DNA of 64,000 nt, from contig NZ_JAAAMV010000026.1 in NCBI RefSeq assembly GCF_009909185.1, forward strand, positions 1 through 64,000. The letters run 5' to 3'. The notes beneath the pieces are model-generated. The model did not search any database and was not told where the DNA came from. It worked only from the letters and a program-made list of their open reading frames with translations. The position numbers were made by a program, and so were the translations under genes. Of this stretch, positions 43,075 to 51,753 are shown in pieces; the stretch's first letter is position 1; each line of letters begins with the position of its first letter. This stretch comes from Paenibacillus glycinis (GTDB lineage Bacteria; Bacillota; Bacilli; Paenibacillales; Paenibacillaceae).

Positions 43075-43671
43075 TTAGAAGAACTTCACGCGATCCGACA
43101 GCGGCATGAATTCCTTGTCGCCCGGTTCGAATGTCGGTTTGCCGAACGGCATTTGCGCAATCAGCTTCCATTCGCCCGGAAGTTCCCACGTTTGGGCCAC
43201 TTCGGCGTGGATCAGCTCATTATAGTGCTGCAAGGAAGCGCCGAGACCTTCCGCGACGAGCGCCGTCCAAATGACGTGCTGCAGCATGCCCGAGGACTGG
43301 TTCGACCAGATCGGGAAATTGTCGGCGTATGACGTGAACTTTTCTTGCAGGCCTTTCACGACGGATTGGTCCTCAAAAAACAAAATCGTGCCGTAGCCGT
43401 TCGCGAAACCGTTGATTCTTTCTTCGGTTGCCGCGAAATTTTCGGCGGGAACGACTTTTCTGAGGGATTCTTTCGTGATGTTCCACAGTTTATCCGACTG
43501 CTCTCCGAACAGTACGACAACGCGCGAGCTTTGCGAGTTGAATGCGGATGGGGTATGATTAACGGCTTCGCCTACGATTTCCTTGATTTGCTCTGCGGGC
43601 ACGACGACTTCCTTGCTCAGTCCGTAAAACGTGCGTCTGGCCTTGACGGCTTCCAAATAAGATTTGCTCAC
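43075..43671 (-). CDS. FMN-dependent nitroreductase-family protein
   Basis: This 198-residue nitroreductase/oxidoreductase (MhqN/YodC/YdgI-like) begins KSYLEAVKARRTFYGLSKE, with the Arg that contacts FMN phosphate, and has the internal SSGMLQHVIWTALVAEGLGASLQHYN region and a C-terminal MPFGKP motif. It would reduce quinones or nitro compounds with NAD(P)H. The GTG at 43671 has AGAGGAGA upstream; the open frame runs on to 44091 without support. The promoter has a perfect palindrome over its -10, suggesting MarR-type (MhqR/YodB-like) repression. Confidence 0.9.
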   Translation of the reverse strand: MSKSYLEAVKARRTFYGLSKEVVVPAEQIKEIVGEAVNHTPSAFNSQSSRVVVLFGEQSDKLWNITKESLRKVVPAENFAATEERINGFANGYGTILFFEDQSVVKGLQEKFTSYADNFPIWSNQSSGMLQHVIWTALVAEGLGASLQHYNELIHAEVAQTWELPGEWKLIAQMPFGKPTFEPGDKEFMPLSDRVKFF

Positions 43672-43703
43672 GGTGATCTCTCCTCTATAACTTAATGTTT
43701 TAA

Positions 43704-43743
43704 ATCTTAAATTTAAGATACATGAAATTAAGGCACGCGTCAA
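43704..43743 (-). promoter_or_regulatory. Nitroreductase promoter with palindromic operator over the -10
   Basis: On the minus strand TTGACG (43743-43738), a 17-base spacer and TATCTT (43720-43715) form the promoter. A 16-base perfect palindrome, ATCTTAAATTTAAGAT (43704-43719), covers the -10. Its ATCT...AGAT arms and 16-base span match the known MhqR operator of Bacillus subtilis, which controls quinone-responsive genes. Confidence 0.65.
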
Positions 43744-43833
43744 CTGTTTAATTGTTAAGATATTTTGGCGAAAATCATGACCGAATCGAGAAGCCGCGTG
43801 CCATGAATTACGGTCCGAGAGCTGCGTGGCGAG

Positions 43834-43870
43834 CAACAAACCGACGTTCAGGATGAACGTCGGTTTGTTG
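43834..43870. terminator. Perfect 17-bp hairpin, probable terminator of a lost gene
   Basis: CAACAAACCGACGTTCA (43834-43850) pairs perfectly with 43854-43870 around a 3-base loop. No T-run follows on either strand, but the stem itself ends in T-rich sequence. It lies downstream of the minus-strand open remnant at 43943-44071. Confidence 0.5.
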
Positions 43871-43942
43871 TCCGGCGGCATCGCTCCGCCTGTCCTCGCA
43901 AGCGAAAGCCCGAGATAGCAGCCTTTTGCTTGCCGTATCCCG

Positions 43943-44071
43943 CTACCTCCGGTCGCGTTCTTGAGCTTTGGCGCGTTTCCCGGTTCGCGCTTCGTCCAGC
44001 CATTCAAGCTCGTTGATGCTCGAGTCGACGATTTGCGGTTGCGGCTCGGATGCATCGGACTGGGGCGCGAA
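43943..44071 (-). pseudogene. Possible C-terminal remnant of a decayed gene
   Basis: A minus-strand frame of 42 codons, with no start codon, lies between a stop at 44074-44072 and a TAG at 43945-43943. It reads as a hydrophilic tail (...QIVDSSINELEWLDEARTG...) with codon use like real genes here. A run of seven A/T bases just upstream could be a frameshift site. Family unknown; this is a suggestion only. Confidence 0.25.
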
Positions 44072-44194
44072 TCAAAAAAATATGGCCTCATTCGGCACCA
44101 TCATGATTATTAAACCCGATTGAGGAAAAAATAAGAGAAGCATGCCGGTTTCGCGCGCCGATCAAGCTTATCAATCACAAGAGGGGGACATGCA

Positions 44195-44491
44195 GTGTCT
44201 GCCATTACCATCGTCGCCATACTGAAAGCCCGGAAAGGGAACGAGCGGCTGCTTCGGGACGAATTGCTGAAAGTCGCGGCACCTTCGCGCGCCGAAGCGG
44301 GCTGCCTGGATTATGTCCTGCACGAAAGCGCGGAGCATCCGGAACAATTCGTGTTTTATGAAACCTGGCAGGATCAAGCCGCGCTTGACGCGCACATCGC
44401 TTCTTCCCACTACCGGGCTTATCGCCAAGCTGCGGAAGCGTGGTTGGATACGCGCGAAGTCTATCGGTTGAACATCATCGCGAACGCATAG
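44195..44491 (+). CDS. Antibiotic biosynthesis monooxygenase-domain protein (YgiN-like)
   Basis: This 98-residue single-domain ABM protein has a ferredoxin-like dimeric barrel: ITIVAILKARKGNERLLRDELLKVA, then GCLDYVLHES and FVFYETWQDQAALDAHIASSHY. Relatives oxidise quinols or degrade small aromatics, and some have no proven activity. The GTG start at 44195 has GAGGGGG upstream. It is followed by a terminator at 44527, so it is probably monocistronic. It sits near the nitroreductase gene, consistent with redox/quinone handling, but is divergently transcribed. Confidence 0.88.
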   Translation: MSAITIVAILKARKGNERLLRDELLKVAAPSRAEAGCLDYVLHESAEHPEQFVFYETWQDQAALDAHIASSHYRAYRQAAEAWLDTREVYRLNIIANA

Positions 44492-44526
44492 CGGCAAGTC
44501 GATGTTCCGCCTTCGGAAGACAAGCA

Positions 44527-44557
44527 AAGCACCGCTGCCGCGGTGCTTCTCTTCTTT
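44527..44557 (+). terminator. Intrinsic terminator after the ABM gene
   Basis: AAGCACCGC (44527-44535) pairs with GCGGTGCTT (44540-44548) around TGCC and is followed by CTCTTCTTTT. Confidence 0.85.
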
Positions 44558-44638
44558 TACCTAGACTAAACCCAAATCGCTGCAAGTGTATCGAGGTTAC
44601 GGAAAGGGCCGGTACGTGTCATGGAGGAAAAATTTCCA

Positions 44639-46018
44639 ATGGATGTGGACGAAAGCGTCGCGATCAATCACGATGCCTTGCAGCGCATTCTCCGCAATTG
44701 CGCGGACATTGTATTTCGACCGTTAACGCTGCCGGATCAAGCCGACATTCTGCTCGTTTATATCGAAGAGCTGACGGACGCGGCGAAATTGGAACAGATT
44801 ATATCGGCATGCATGATCAGTCGCGAATTCACGCGGCTGACGCAGTATGAAAGCGTTCATTACCTGTCGGAAGTGGTCGCCAAGGTTTTGAAAGGCAGCA
44901 CGGCTATTTTTATCGACGGCAAGCCTTTCGCCTACGTGGCGGAACTGACCGCGTTCAACCAACGCGCTATCGCCGAGCCCTCGAACGAAGCCGCCATTCG
45001 GGGTCCGCGCGAAGGGTTCACCGAAGACCTGAAAACCAATTTAAGCATGATTCGCCGAATAATCAGTCACCCGACCTTGAAATTCGACAAGCATCAAGCA
45101 GGCGAGCTGACCAATACGGAGTTCGTCGTGGCGTATATCGAGGAGAAGGTCAAACCGGAGCTTCTTCAAGAGGTCCGAAGAAGGCTGGATGCGTTCAGCA
45201 CGAATCAGCTGCTGGATTCCGGTTATATCGAAGAGTATATCGAGGATAAAAGCTGGTCTTTATTCCCGCAAATTCAAAATACGGAGCGGCCGGATACGCT
45301 ATCCGCGAGTTTATTGGCAGGGAGGGTTGCCATTATCGTCGACGGCTCGCCGAACGCCTTGCTCATGCCGATGACGTTTTGGGCCGGGCTGCAGGCGGCG
45401 GAGGACCATTACGAGCGCTTCATCTACGTCTCGGCGGTCCGATTGCTGCGATTGCTGCTTGCCATGTTGTCCTGCCTGCTTCCATCCGTCTACGTTGCGC
45501 TTACGACGTTTCACCCGCAGATGATTCCGCTGGCGCTGATGCTTAGCATCTCGGCCTCCAGAGAAGGGATTCCGTTCCCCACCGTCATCGAAACGCTGCT
45601 GATGGAGTTGATGTTCGAGGGGTTGCGGGAAGCGGGCCTTCGATTGCCGAAAGCGATCGGGTCGGCCGTGAGTATCGTCGGGGCGCTCGTCATCGGGGAG
45701 GCGGCGGTACAAGCCGGATTTATTTCCGCTCCGATCGTCATGATCGTTGCCGGCACCGGCATCGCATCGTTCGCTTTCCCCAGCTACAGCCTGGCCCTGC
45801 CGTTTCGGCTGCTGCGGTTTCCGCTGCTGATCGCCGGCGGTTTTCTCGGTCTGTACGGCGTCGCGATCGGGCTCATATTCATCCTGATCCACCTTGTGGC
45901 GCTGAAGTCGTTCGGCATGCCGTATTTGATGCCGATCGCTCCGATCGGAAAAAACTTCTGGAAGGATGCGTTTGTGCGAATGAATAAACGGTACGTATCG
46001 GAGCAAAAAAAACCATGA
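44639..46018 (+). CDS. Spore germination protein, GerA family (A subunit)
   Basis: This is a germinant-receptor A subunit of 459 residues: a hydrophilic N-terminal half with the family motifs (GPREGFTEDLKTNLSMIRR and ILLVYIEELTD-type strands), then about five membrane helices, including FPTVIETLLMELMFEGLREAGLRLP and GSAVSIVGALVIGEAAVQAG. It acts in the spore inner membrane to detect nutrients. The ATG at 44639 has GGAGGA 10 bases upstream; a start at 44621 is also open with a poor RBS. The cluster order here is A-C-B. Confidence 0.9.
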   Translation: MDVDESVAINHDALQRILRNCADIVFRPLTLPDQADILLVYIEELTDAAKLEQIISACMISREFTRLTQYESVHYLSEVVAKVLKGSTAIFIDGKPFAYVAELTAFNQRAIAEPSNEAAIRGPREGFTEDLKTNLSMIRRIISHPTLKFDKHQAGELTNTEFVVAYIEEKVKPELLQEVRRRLDAFSTNQLLDSGYIEEYIEDKSWSLFPQIQNTERPDTLSASLLAGRVAIIVDGSPNALLMPMTFWAGLQAAEDHYERFIYVSAVRLLRLLLAMLSCLLPSVYVALTTFHPQMIPLALMLSISASREGIPFPTVIETLLMELMFEGLREAGLRLPKAIGSAVSIVGALVIGEAAVQAGFISAPIVMIVAGTGIASFAFPSYSLALPFRLLRFPLLIAGGFLGLYGVAIGLIFILIHLVALKSFGMPYLMPIAPIGKNFWKDAFVRMNKRYVSEQKKP

Positions 46019-47175
46019 GGAAAATAAGCGCCATCGTCTGGTTGACCGCGCTCGCTTTCATAACCGGGTGTTGGGACCGGAACGAAATTAACGATTACGC
46101 GTTCTGGATCGGCACCGGGCTGGATTTGTCGAAAGACGGCAAGCTTAAAAAAAGCGCCCAGATCGCGGTTCCCGCCGGTTTCAGGACGTCGGGCGGAGGC
46201 GGGGGAAGCGGGAAGCGGGCCAATATCGTCATATCGGCGACCGGTTCGTCCATCGTGGATTTGGAGCAGCAAGTGCAGGACAAACTGCCCCGCAAGATTT
46301 TTCTCGGACACCGCAGGTCCATCTTCATCGGCGAAAGCTTGGCGCGCAAAGGGATAACCGATATCATGGATCAATTTACGCGGAATACCGACACGCGGAT
46401 GCGTACGGACATCTTTGTCGTGAATAACGGAGACGGCAGGGACATCTTGGAAGTCAAAAGTCCGTTCAATCAATTCTCGGCGATCGTGGCGGTCGAACAA
46501 GACCGATTTTGCCGATTGGGGGATACGGCCCTGCGCGATGTGCTGCTCGATGTCGGTCGCGACGGCATTCGTCCTTCCATGCCGATGGTCGAGATCTCGG
46601 CGAAGAACGGCAAAGAAAAAGACGAAATCATCGAAGTGAAATCCGTGGCCATCTTCAATCGGGACCTGCAGATGGTCGGGGAAGTGAGCGGACGCGAATC
46701 CTTGGAGATGTTCTGGGTGAAGGGCGTGCTGAAAAACCAATTCATCATGGAGGAAACGGGAGAAGGCACCATCTCGCTCTATGAATCCAACTTGAAAAAA
46801 ACCGTTCGCACCGAAATCGTCGGCAATCGGCTGAAGGCCTACATAAAGCTGGAAGGGGTCGGAAGAGTGCTCGAAAACAATACGAATATCGATCTGTCCG
46901 CCTCCTCCGAGCGCAGGCCGTTGGAGCGCAAGCTGAACGATATCAAAGCCAAGCAAGTCGAAGCGACGATCAAGAAAGTACAGCAGCAATATGGACAGGA
47001 CGTGTTCGGAATCGGCGAAGAATTCCACAGAGAACATCCTCGCCAGTGGAAAGGGCTTCGAAACAAATGGGATCGGCTCTTCCCCGCCGTCGAGGTAGCG
47101 GTCAGCGTCAAATTGAAAATACAGTATACGGGCGGCATCGGCAAGCGAATCCCGGGAATCGGAGACAGAACATGA
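46015..47175 (+). CDS. Spore germination lipoprotein, Ger(x)C family
   Basis: This C subunit of 386 residues has a signal peptide and lipobox ITGC with the lipidated Cys at 19, followed by WDRNEINDYAFWIGTGLD, typical of the family. It should anchor on the outer face of the spore inner membrane and complete the receptor. The ATG overlaps the stop of the A gene by four bases (ATGA). The Gly/Ser-rich stretch near residues 62-70 (SGGGGGSGK) is a local insertion. Confidence 0.92.
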   Translation: MRKISAIVWLTALAFITGCWDRNEINDYAFWIGTGLDLSKDGKLKKSAQIAVPAGFRTSGGGGGSGKRANIVISATGSSIVDLEQQVQDKLPRKIFLGHRRSIFIGESLARKGITDIMDQFTRNTDTRMRTDIFVVNNGDGRDILEVKSPFNQFSAIVAVEQDRFCRLGDTALRDVLLDVGRDGIRPSMPMVEISAKNGKEKDEIIEVKSVAIFNRDLQMVGEVSGRESLEMFWVKGVLKNQFIMEETGEGTISLYESNLKKTVRTEIVGNRLKAYIKLEGVGRVLENNTNIDLSASSERRPLERKLNDIKAKQVEATIKKVQQQYGQDVFGIGEEFHREHPRQWKGLRNKWDRLFPAVEVAVSVKLKIQYTGGIGKRIPGIGDRT

Positions 47176-48278
47176 GAATTACGCCCTGGCAGTTGTTTTG
47201 CATGTTCACGACATTGGAGATTTCAATGAGCATTTGGCTGACGGTCTCGCCGTCGATCGAGATTGCTAGGCAGGATGCCTGGATCTCTCTTGCGGTGGCG
47301 GGCGTCATCGGATTGTTCGTGACGCTGATCCTGACGCGCGTCAGCCAGCGCCATGCTTCGCTTACGCTGGTGGAGTTTGCGCAGAAGCTTCTCGGAAAGT
47401 GGATCGGCAAGCTGATCGCCGGCCTGTATATCGCGGTATGGTTCTCGGTATCGGCGGATATATTGCGCATCTTCTCCTTGTTTATTAAGCAATTTTTGTT
47501 TCACGATACGCCCGTTTGGGTCATCGCGATGCTGATGGTCGCCGCCATGGTCTACATCAATTTCGCCGGCGGGATCGAAGCGATCGCCCGGTTCAGCGAA
47601 TTGGCCGGACCGTCGCTTCTGCTCGGCATTATGATAACGTTTGCGCTGAATATCTCGAATCTGCATCCGGATCTTCTATTGCCCATCTACGCGGACTCCG
47701 GGGCGATCCCCATATTGAAGGGTTCGCTGGTGAATGCATCGTTTCTGGGAGAATCCATGATGATCATGATGTTAACGCCGTTTATCGCGAATTCGCGAAA
47801 GATGCTTAAGCCGGCGTTGCTGGCGATCTGCATTCCGTCCATGATCGCCGTCGTGACGGCGATCATGGTCATCATGACCTTCGGCACCAATATCGGATCG
47901 ACCTTGATCTTCCCGTATTTCAGCATGGTCAGGTTTATCAATTACCTCGAATTCATTCAAAACATGGACGTCTGGATTATGTGCATCTGGATCTTCAGCG
48001 TATTCGTGAAGCTCTCGATTTATTTGTTCATCAACAGCTACGGAACGGCGCAGCTGCTTGGCGTCAAGAACTGGCGAATCATGATCGGCTTCGTAGCGGC
48101 CGTTATTTTCGCGATATCCCTGGTACCCGCGAATGTGATCGGCATTTTGGATTTTGCGAAATTCGTTTGGATCATCTATATTTTCCCGATCTTCATCGTA
48201 GGCTTGCCGATCATCTTGCTGCTCGTCAGTTTGATAAGGGGCCAGTCGCCGCCTGCGCGCGAGCAGCAAAACTCATAG
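47172..48278 (+). CDS. Spore germination permease-like protein, GerB family (B subunit)
   Basis: This 368-residue protein has ten predicted helices and belongs to the amino-acid-permease-like GerB/GRKB family (Spore_permease). It probably binds the germinant. The ATG at 47172 overlaps the C gene stop by four bases (ATGA); the longer open frame to 47046 lies inside the C gene and is not used. Together with 44639 and 46015 it makes one complete germinant receptor. Confidence 0.92.
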   Translation: MRITPWQLFCMFTTLEISMSIWLTVSPSIEIARQDAWISLAVAGVIGLFVTLILTRVSQRHASLTLVEFAQKLLGKWIGKLIAGLYIAVWFSVSADILRIFSLFIKQFLFHDTPVWVIAMLMVAAMVYINFAGGIEAIARFSELAGPSLLLGIMITFALNISNLHPDLLLPIYADSGAIPILKGSLVNASFLGESMMIMMLTPFIANSRKMLKPALLAICIPSMIAVVTAIMVIMTFGTNIGSTLIFPYFSMVRFINYLEFIQNMDVWIMCIWIFSVFVKLSIYLFINSYGTAQLLGVKNWRIMIGFVAAVIFAISLVPANVIGILDFAKFVWIIYIFPIFIVGLPIILLLVSLIRGQSPPAREQQNS

Positions 48279-48499
48279 CATCCGCGACGAGAAGGCCATA
48301 TGAAGACGGGCACTTAGCGGAATCCCTTCCATAAATATATTAATCGATGATCGTAATTTCGTTATTTGCTTGCATGGCGTGCCGCCGTTTACAATCAGGT
48401 CATGTACGCCGATTCTGATAAGCATGGCGTACGTTCCGCTTGACCGCAAGGATCGCGTCAGCATGGAAGCAATCATCGGATGGAGAGGGGAACAACAGC

Positions 48500-48964
48500 A
48501 TGACGCTAACCGGAATCGGGGCGACAAACGAGCATGCGCGACTCATTGTCGCGAGTTACGAGCGCTTGACGGGGAAGAAGCTCTTGGCAGAGGAGCCGAG
48601 GCCGGGCGAGGAATTCGAACGGTTGTATCATAGCCCGTTCGTCGTCCTGTCCCACGGGCTGGAGCCGGATCCGGTGCTTAATTTCGGCAACCTCGCCGCC
48701 CAGGCGCAGTGGGAAATGGACTGGAGCGCGTTCACGCGCACCCCGTCGAGATTGACGGCCGAGCCCATGGAACGCGAGGAGCGGAGCCGCTTCCTGCAAA
48801 CCGTCGGCGAACAGGGCTTCGTCGACAACTATACGGGCATTCGGATATCCAGCACGGGCCGGAGATTTTATATTCTGGAGGCGACGGTGTGGAATCTGAT
48901 CGACGAGAGCGGCCATAATCATGGACAGGCCGCCACGTTTCGGGAGTGCCGTTATCTGGAATAG
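48500..48964 (+). CDS. MEKHLA-domain protein
   Basis: This 154-residue cytoplasmic protein is nearly entirely a MEKHLA domain, a PAS-like fold: LYHSPFVVLSHGLEPDPVLNFGNLAAQAQWEMDW, then RFLQTVGEQGFVDNYTGIRISSTGRRFYI. The domain is named after plant HD-ZIP III proteins, and bacterial single-domain versions have no established function. The ATG at 48500 follows GGAGAGGGG by about 8 bases. It stands alone between the ger cluster and the hydrolase gene, with its own terminator. Confidence 0.85.
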   Translation: MTLTGIGATNEHARLIVASYERLTGKKLLAEEPRPGEEFERLYHSPFVVLSHGLEPDPVLNFGNLAAQAQWEMDWSAFTRTPSRLTAEPMEREERSRFLQTVGEQGFVDNYTGIRISSTGRRFYILEATVWNLIDESGHNHGQAATFRECRYLE

Positions 48965-48980
48965 GCCATTCGGCAAAGCA

Positions 48981-49017
48981 AAAAGCAGTCTTCTCTTGCA
49001 GAAGATTGCTTTTTTTG
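48981..49017 (+). terminator. Intrinsic terminator after the MEKHLA gene
   Basis: AGCAGTCTTCT (48984-48994) pairs with AGAAGATTGCT (49000-49010), one G-T pair, followed by a T7 tract. Confidence 0.9.
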
Positions 49018-49149
49018 TTTGCGCCGGATGGTCTCCTACATTTGGATAGCCGTTTATGTGATAAAGTCACGGTTCGATTTTGCTCGTCCTGTTAGTATCG
49101 TAGCTGCAGGATGAACAACCACCGCTTCGTTACAAGAAGGGAGAACGGC

Positions 49150-50223
49150 ATGATGGAAAAAAGCAATGCAAGGAGTACGAATCGCATGAAAACCTCAAAG
49201 AAGAAGCTGGCAGGCGCCGCATTGGCCGCCGCCGTCTTGTTTGCCGGAGCGCCATGGGGGAATGCAAGCCTCGCGCAGGCGGCCGCTTCCTCGTCCGCCT
49301 CTACATTACCCGTTAAGACCACTTTATATACGGTTTATCAAATCAGCCCGGATCGGCTTTATTACGACGCGGCCACGGGGTATCTGCAGATTGACGGTCA
49401 AAATGCCCTGAAGCCCGCGATCAAGAACGGCGTATCCTACGCCACCTCCGGCGCGATCGCCGACGCGGCCGCCAAAGCGGCCAAGCAGCTGCCCATGACG
49501 TTCGTGCTCGTTCACGGTTCTTGGACCGACGCAAGCTTCTGGAGCAAAACCGTCGCGGAATTGAAGCGAAAGGGCCACGCCGCTTACGCGCCCGAATATG
49601 CCGGCCACGGGAGCTTGTACAAGCCCGACGTCACGCATGAACAGATCGTGCAATCCGTCGTCGACTACATTACGTCCAAAAATCTGAAAGACATCGTGCT
49701 TGTCGGACACAGCTTCGGCGGCTCGGTCATCCAGAAGGTCGCGGAACGCATTCCGGATCGGATCCACCGTCTGGTTTTCTTTGACGCCTTCGTGCCGCTC
49801 GACGGGCAAAGCGTGGCGGACCAATTCCCCGCGGAGCTGCAGGATGCCTTCGCGCAGCTGATCCAAGCTTCCGGCAACAACACCATTCCGATGCCGTATC
49901 CATTGTTCCGCGACGGGTTCGTCAATACGGCGAGCGACGGCCTGGCCAAGCAAATCTATCAAAGCGCCAAACCGGAGCCGGCCGCGCCGCTGCTCGAGAA
50001 GCTGGATTTGAAGAAATTTTACGCGCTGAACCTGCCGAAAAGCTATCTGTACTTCACGTCCGATACGGCAGCGCCGCAGGGCGACAAGTACGGCTTCAAC
50101 CCTGCCCAATCCGGTCATCTGGGCCAGTTTCGGCTGATTACCGGCAACGGCGACCATATGACGACCGCCTATGCGCAGCCGGCATATCTGGCCAATAAAT
50201 TGTACGAGGCAGCCAGGGATTAA
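49150..50223 (+). CDS. Secreted alpha/beta hydrolase
   Basis: This 357-residue exported esterase-like protein has a long signal peptide: charged residues 1-20, a hydrophobic core at 20-40, and cleavage near AQAA. The hydrolase domain starts about residue 115 (TFVLVHGSWTDASFW) with the nucleophile elbow GHSFGGS and a late GNGDHM that supplies the His. The family (AB_hydrolase, methyl-esterase/hydroxynitrile-lyase-like) has many substrates. AAGAAGGGA precedes ATGs at 49150 and 49153. A monooxygenase gene follows 37 bases on, so both may belong to one detoxification unit. Confidence 0.88.
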   Translation: MMEKSNARSTNRMKTSKKKLAGAALAAAVLFAGAPWGNASLAQAAASSSASTLPVKTTLYTVYQISPDRLYYDAATGYLQIDGQNALKPAIKNGVSYATSGAIADAAAKAAKQLPMTFVLVHGSWTDASFWSKTVAELKRKGHAAYAPEYAGHGSLYKPDVTHEQIVQSVVDYITSKNLKDIVLVGHSFGGSVIQKVAERIPDRIHRLVFFDAFVPLDGQSVADQFPAELQDAFAQLIQASGNNTIPMPYPLFRDGFVNTASDGLAKQIYQSAKPEPAAPLLEKLDLKKFYALNLPKSYLYFTSDTAAPQGDKYGFNPAQSGHLGQFRLITGNGDHMTTAYAQPAYLANKLYEAARD

Positions 50224-50260
50224 CCGGCATCGGACCAGATCTGCTCAGGAGGTGCGCGAG

Positions 50261-51499
50261 ATGCGGGAACAGGTGGATGTCGTCATTATCGGAGCGGGAC
50301 AAGCCGGACTTGCCGTAAGCTATCATTTGACCGAGCGGGGCTGCGGCCACGTGATTTTGGAGAAAGAACGGATCGGGGCTTCGTGGAGGAAGAAATGGGA
50401 TAGCTTTCATTTGGTGACGCCGAATTGGATGCTGCAGCTTCCCGGGTTTCCCTATGCGGGGACAGACCCGGACGGATTTTTGACCCGCGATGAAGTGACG
50501 GCGTATTTAGAAAGGTATGCCGAACGCTTTCAACCGCGGATCAGGACGCTTCCGGTTACGGCCGTTCGCATGAATCCCGATGCTCGCACCTATGCGGTGG
50601 AAGCCTCGGGAACGACGATCCTGGCGAAAAACGTCGTCGTGGCCACCGGCGCGTTTCAGAAGAAGAAAGTACCGGCGATCGGCGCTCGGATCGACGAAAG
50701 CATCGCGCAGCTTCATTCGAGCGAGTACCGGAATCCGCATGGATTAAGTCCGGGCAGCGTGCTCGTCATCGGCGCCGGTCAATCCGGCTGTCATATCGCC
50801 AAGGAATTGAACGAATCGGGAAGACGCGTGTATCTGTCGGTCGGCGGCAGCGGGAGGCAGCCGAGGCGCTACCGGGGGAAGGATACGATGCGGTGGGCTT
50901 CCGAGCTCGGCATGTACGATCAGCCGGCTGGGCTGTTGGGTTCGCCAGCCGAGAAATTCGCCAGCAGTCCCTACGTATCGGGCAGAAACCGAGGCGAAGA
51001 TATCCACCTTCGCCGGTTCGCGCTGGATGGCATAACCTTGCTGGGACGGCTGCGGGACATTCGTGGGACGACCGTGAAGCTGCGGCCCGATCTCTTGGAT
51101 AGTCTGGCACAGGCGGACGAATTCGCGGAAGCGTTCATGGACGGCATCGATCATTACATCTCGAAGTCGAACCTGATCGTGCCCGAGGACGATGCGAGGA
51201 TGAACGACGAACGATTGAAGCGCGTCGCGCTTCCGATCATCGAGGAGCTGGATTTGGCCGCGGCGGGAATCACGACGATCGTCTGGGCGACGGGCTATGC
51301 GCCGGATTTTGAATGGATCGACCTGCCCGTTCGCGATCGGGACGGTTATCCGGTGCACGATCGGGGAGTCGCGAATCATCCGGGCTTGTACTTCATTGGG
51401 TTGGCATGGCTGCATAAAGCAAAGTCTCCCATCCTCTACGGCGTAGGGGAAGATGCGGCGTATATTTCGTCTCATATCGCAGACCGTTTATCGATGTAA
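50261..51499 (+). CDS. Flavin-dependent monooxygenase (CzcO-like)
   Basis: The 412-residue flavoprotein binds FAD through GAGQAG (about residues 11-16) and NADPH through a second Rossmann motif, VIGAGQSGCHIAKEL (about 169). An HSSEYRNP segment matches the monooxygenase linker signature, and the C-terminal ATGYAPDFEW is typical of the CzcO/FMO group. AGGAGGT lies 8 bases before the ATG at 50261; the frame extends upstream into the hydrolase gene without support. Likely substrates are amines, sulfides or aromatic compounds; not determinable here. Confidence 0.9.
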   Translation: MREQVDVVIIGAGQAGLAVSYHLTERGCGHVILEKERIGASWRKKWDSFHLVTPNWMLQLPGFPYAGTDPDGFLTRDEVTAYLERYAERFQPRIRTLPVTAVRMNPDARTYAVEASGTTILAKNVVVATGAFQKKKVPAIGARIDESIAQLHSSEYRNPHGLSPGSVLVIGAGQSGCHIAKELNESGRRVYLSVGGSGRQPRRYRGKDTMRWASELGMYDQPAGLLGSPAEKFASSPYVSGRNRGEDIHLRRFALDGITLLGRLRDIRGTTVKLRPDLLDSLAQADEFAEAFMDGIDHYISKSNLIVPEDDARMNDERLKRVALPIIEELDLAAAGITTIVWATGYAPDFEWIDLPVRDRDGYPVHDRGVANHPGLYFIGLAWLHKAKSPILYGVGEDAAYISSHIADRLSM

Positions 51500-51753
51500 T
51501 CCGGAAAAGAAGCTGAGGCCGAGCATGAAATTCGACCGGTTGCCGGCCGCATCGCGGCCGGTCCCCCGTTCGGCTGCTTGCGGCGCCGGCAGCGGATGAA
51601 GCGATGCCAGACGGGAGACGGGGATCCCGAAAATATAAATTAATTTATGTTTGTCCGCGTATTTCATAATTTGTAGGGCTTGTGTCAAAACCTTACACTA
51701 ATCTTGCACGAATCGATTGTCGCAACAAAATACAAGGTGCAAGGAGTAGAGAA
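51500..51753. other. Intergenic region before the GH81 gene
   Basis: CCGGCCGC pairs with GCGGCCGG across 3 bases (51543-51561), a GC-rich hairpin without a T-run that may still end the monooxygenase transcript. Further on the sequence turns AT-rich and should contain the GH81 promoter, but no clear pair of hexamers was found. GCAAGGAG precedes the ATG at 51754. Confidence 0.4.
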
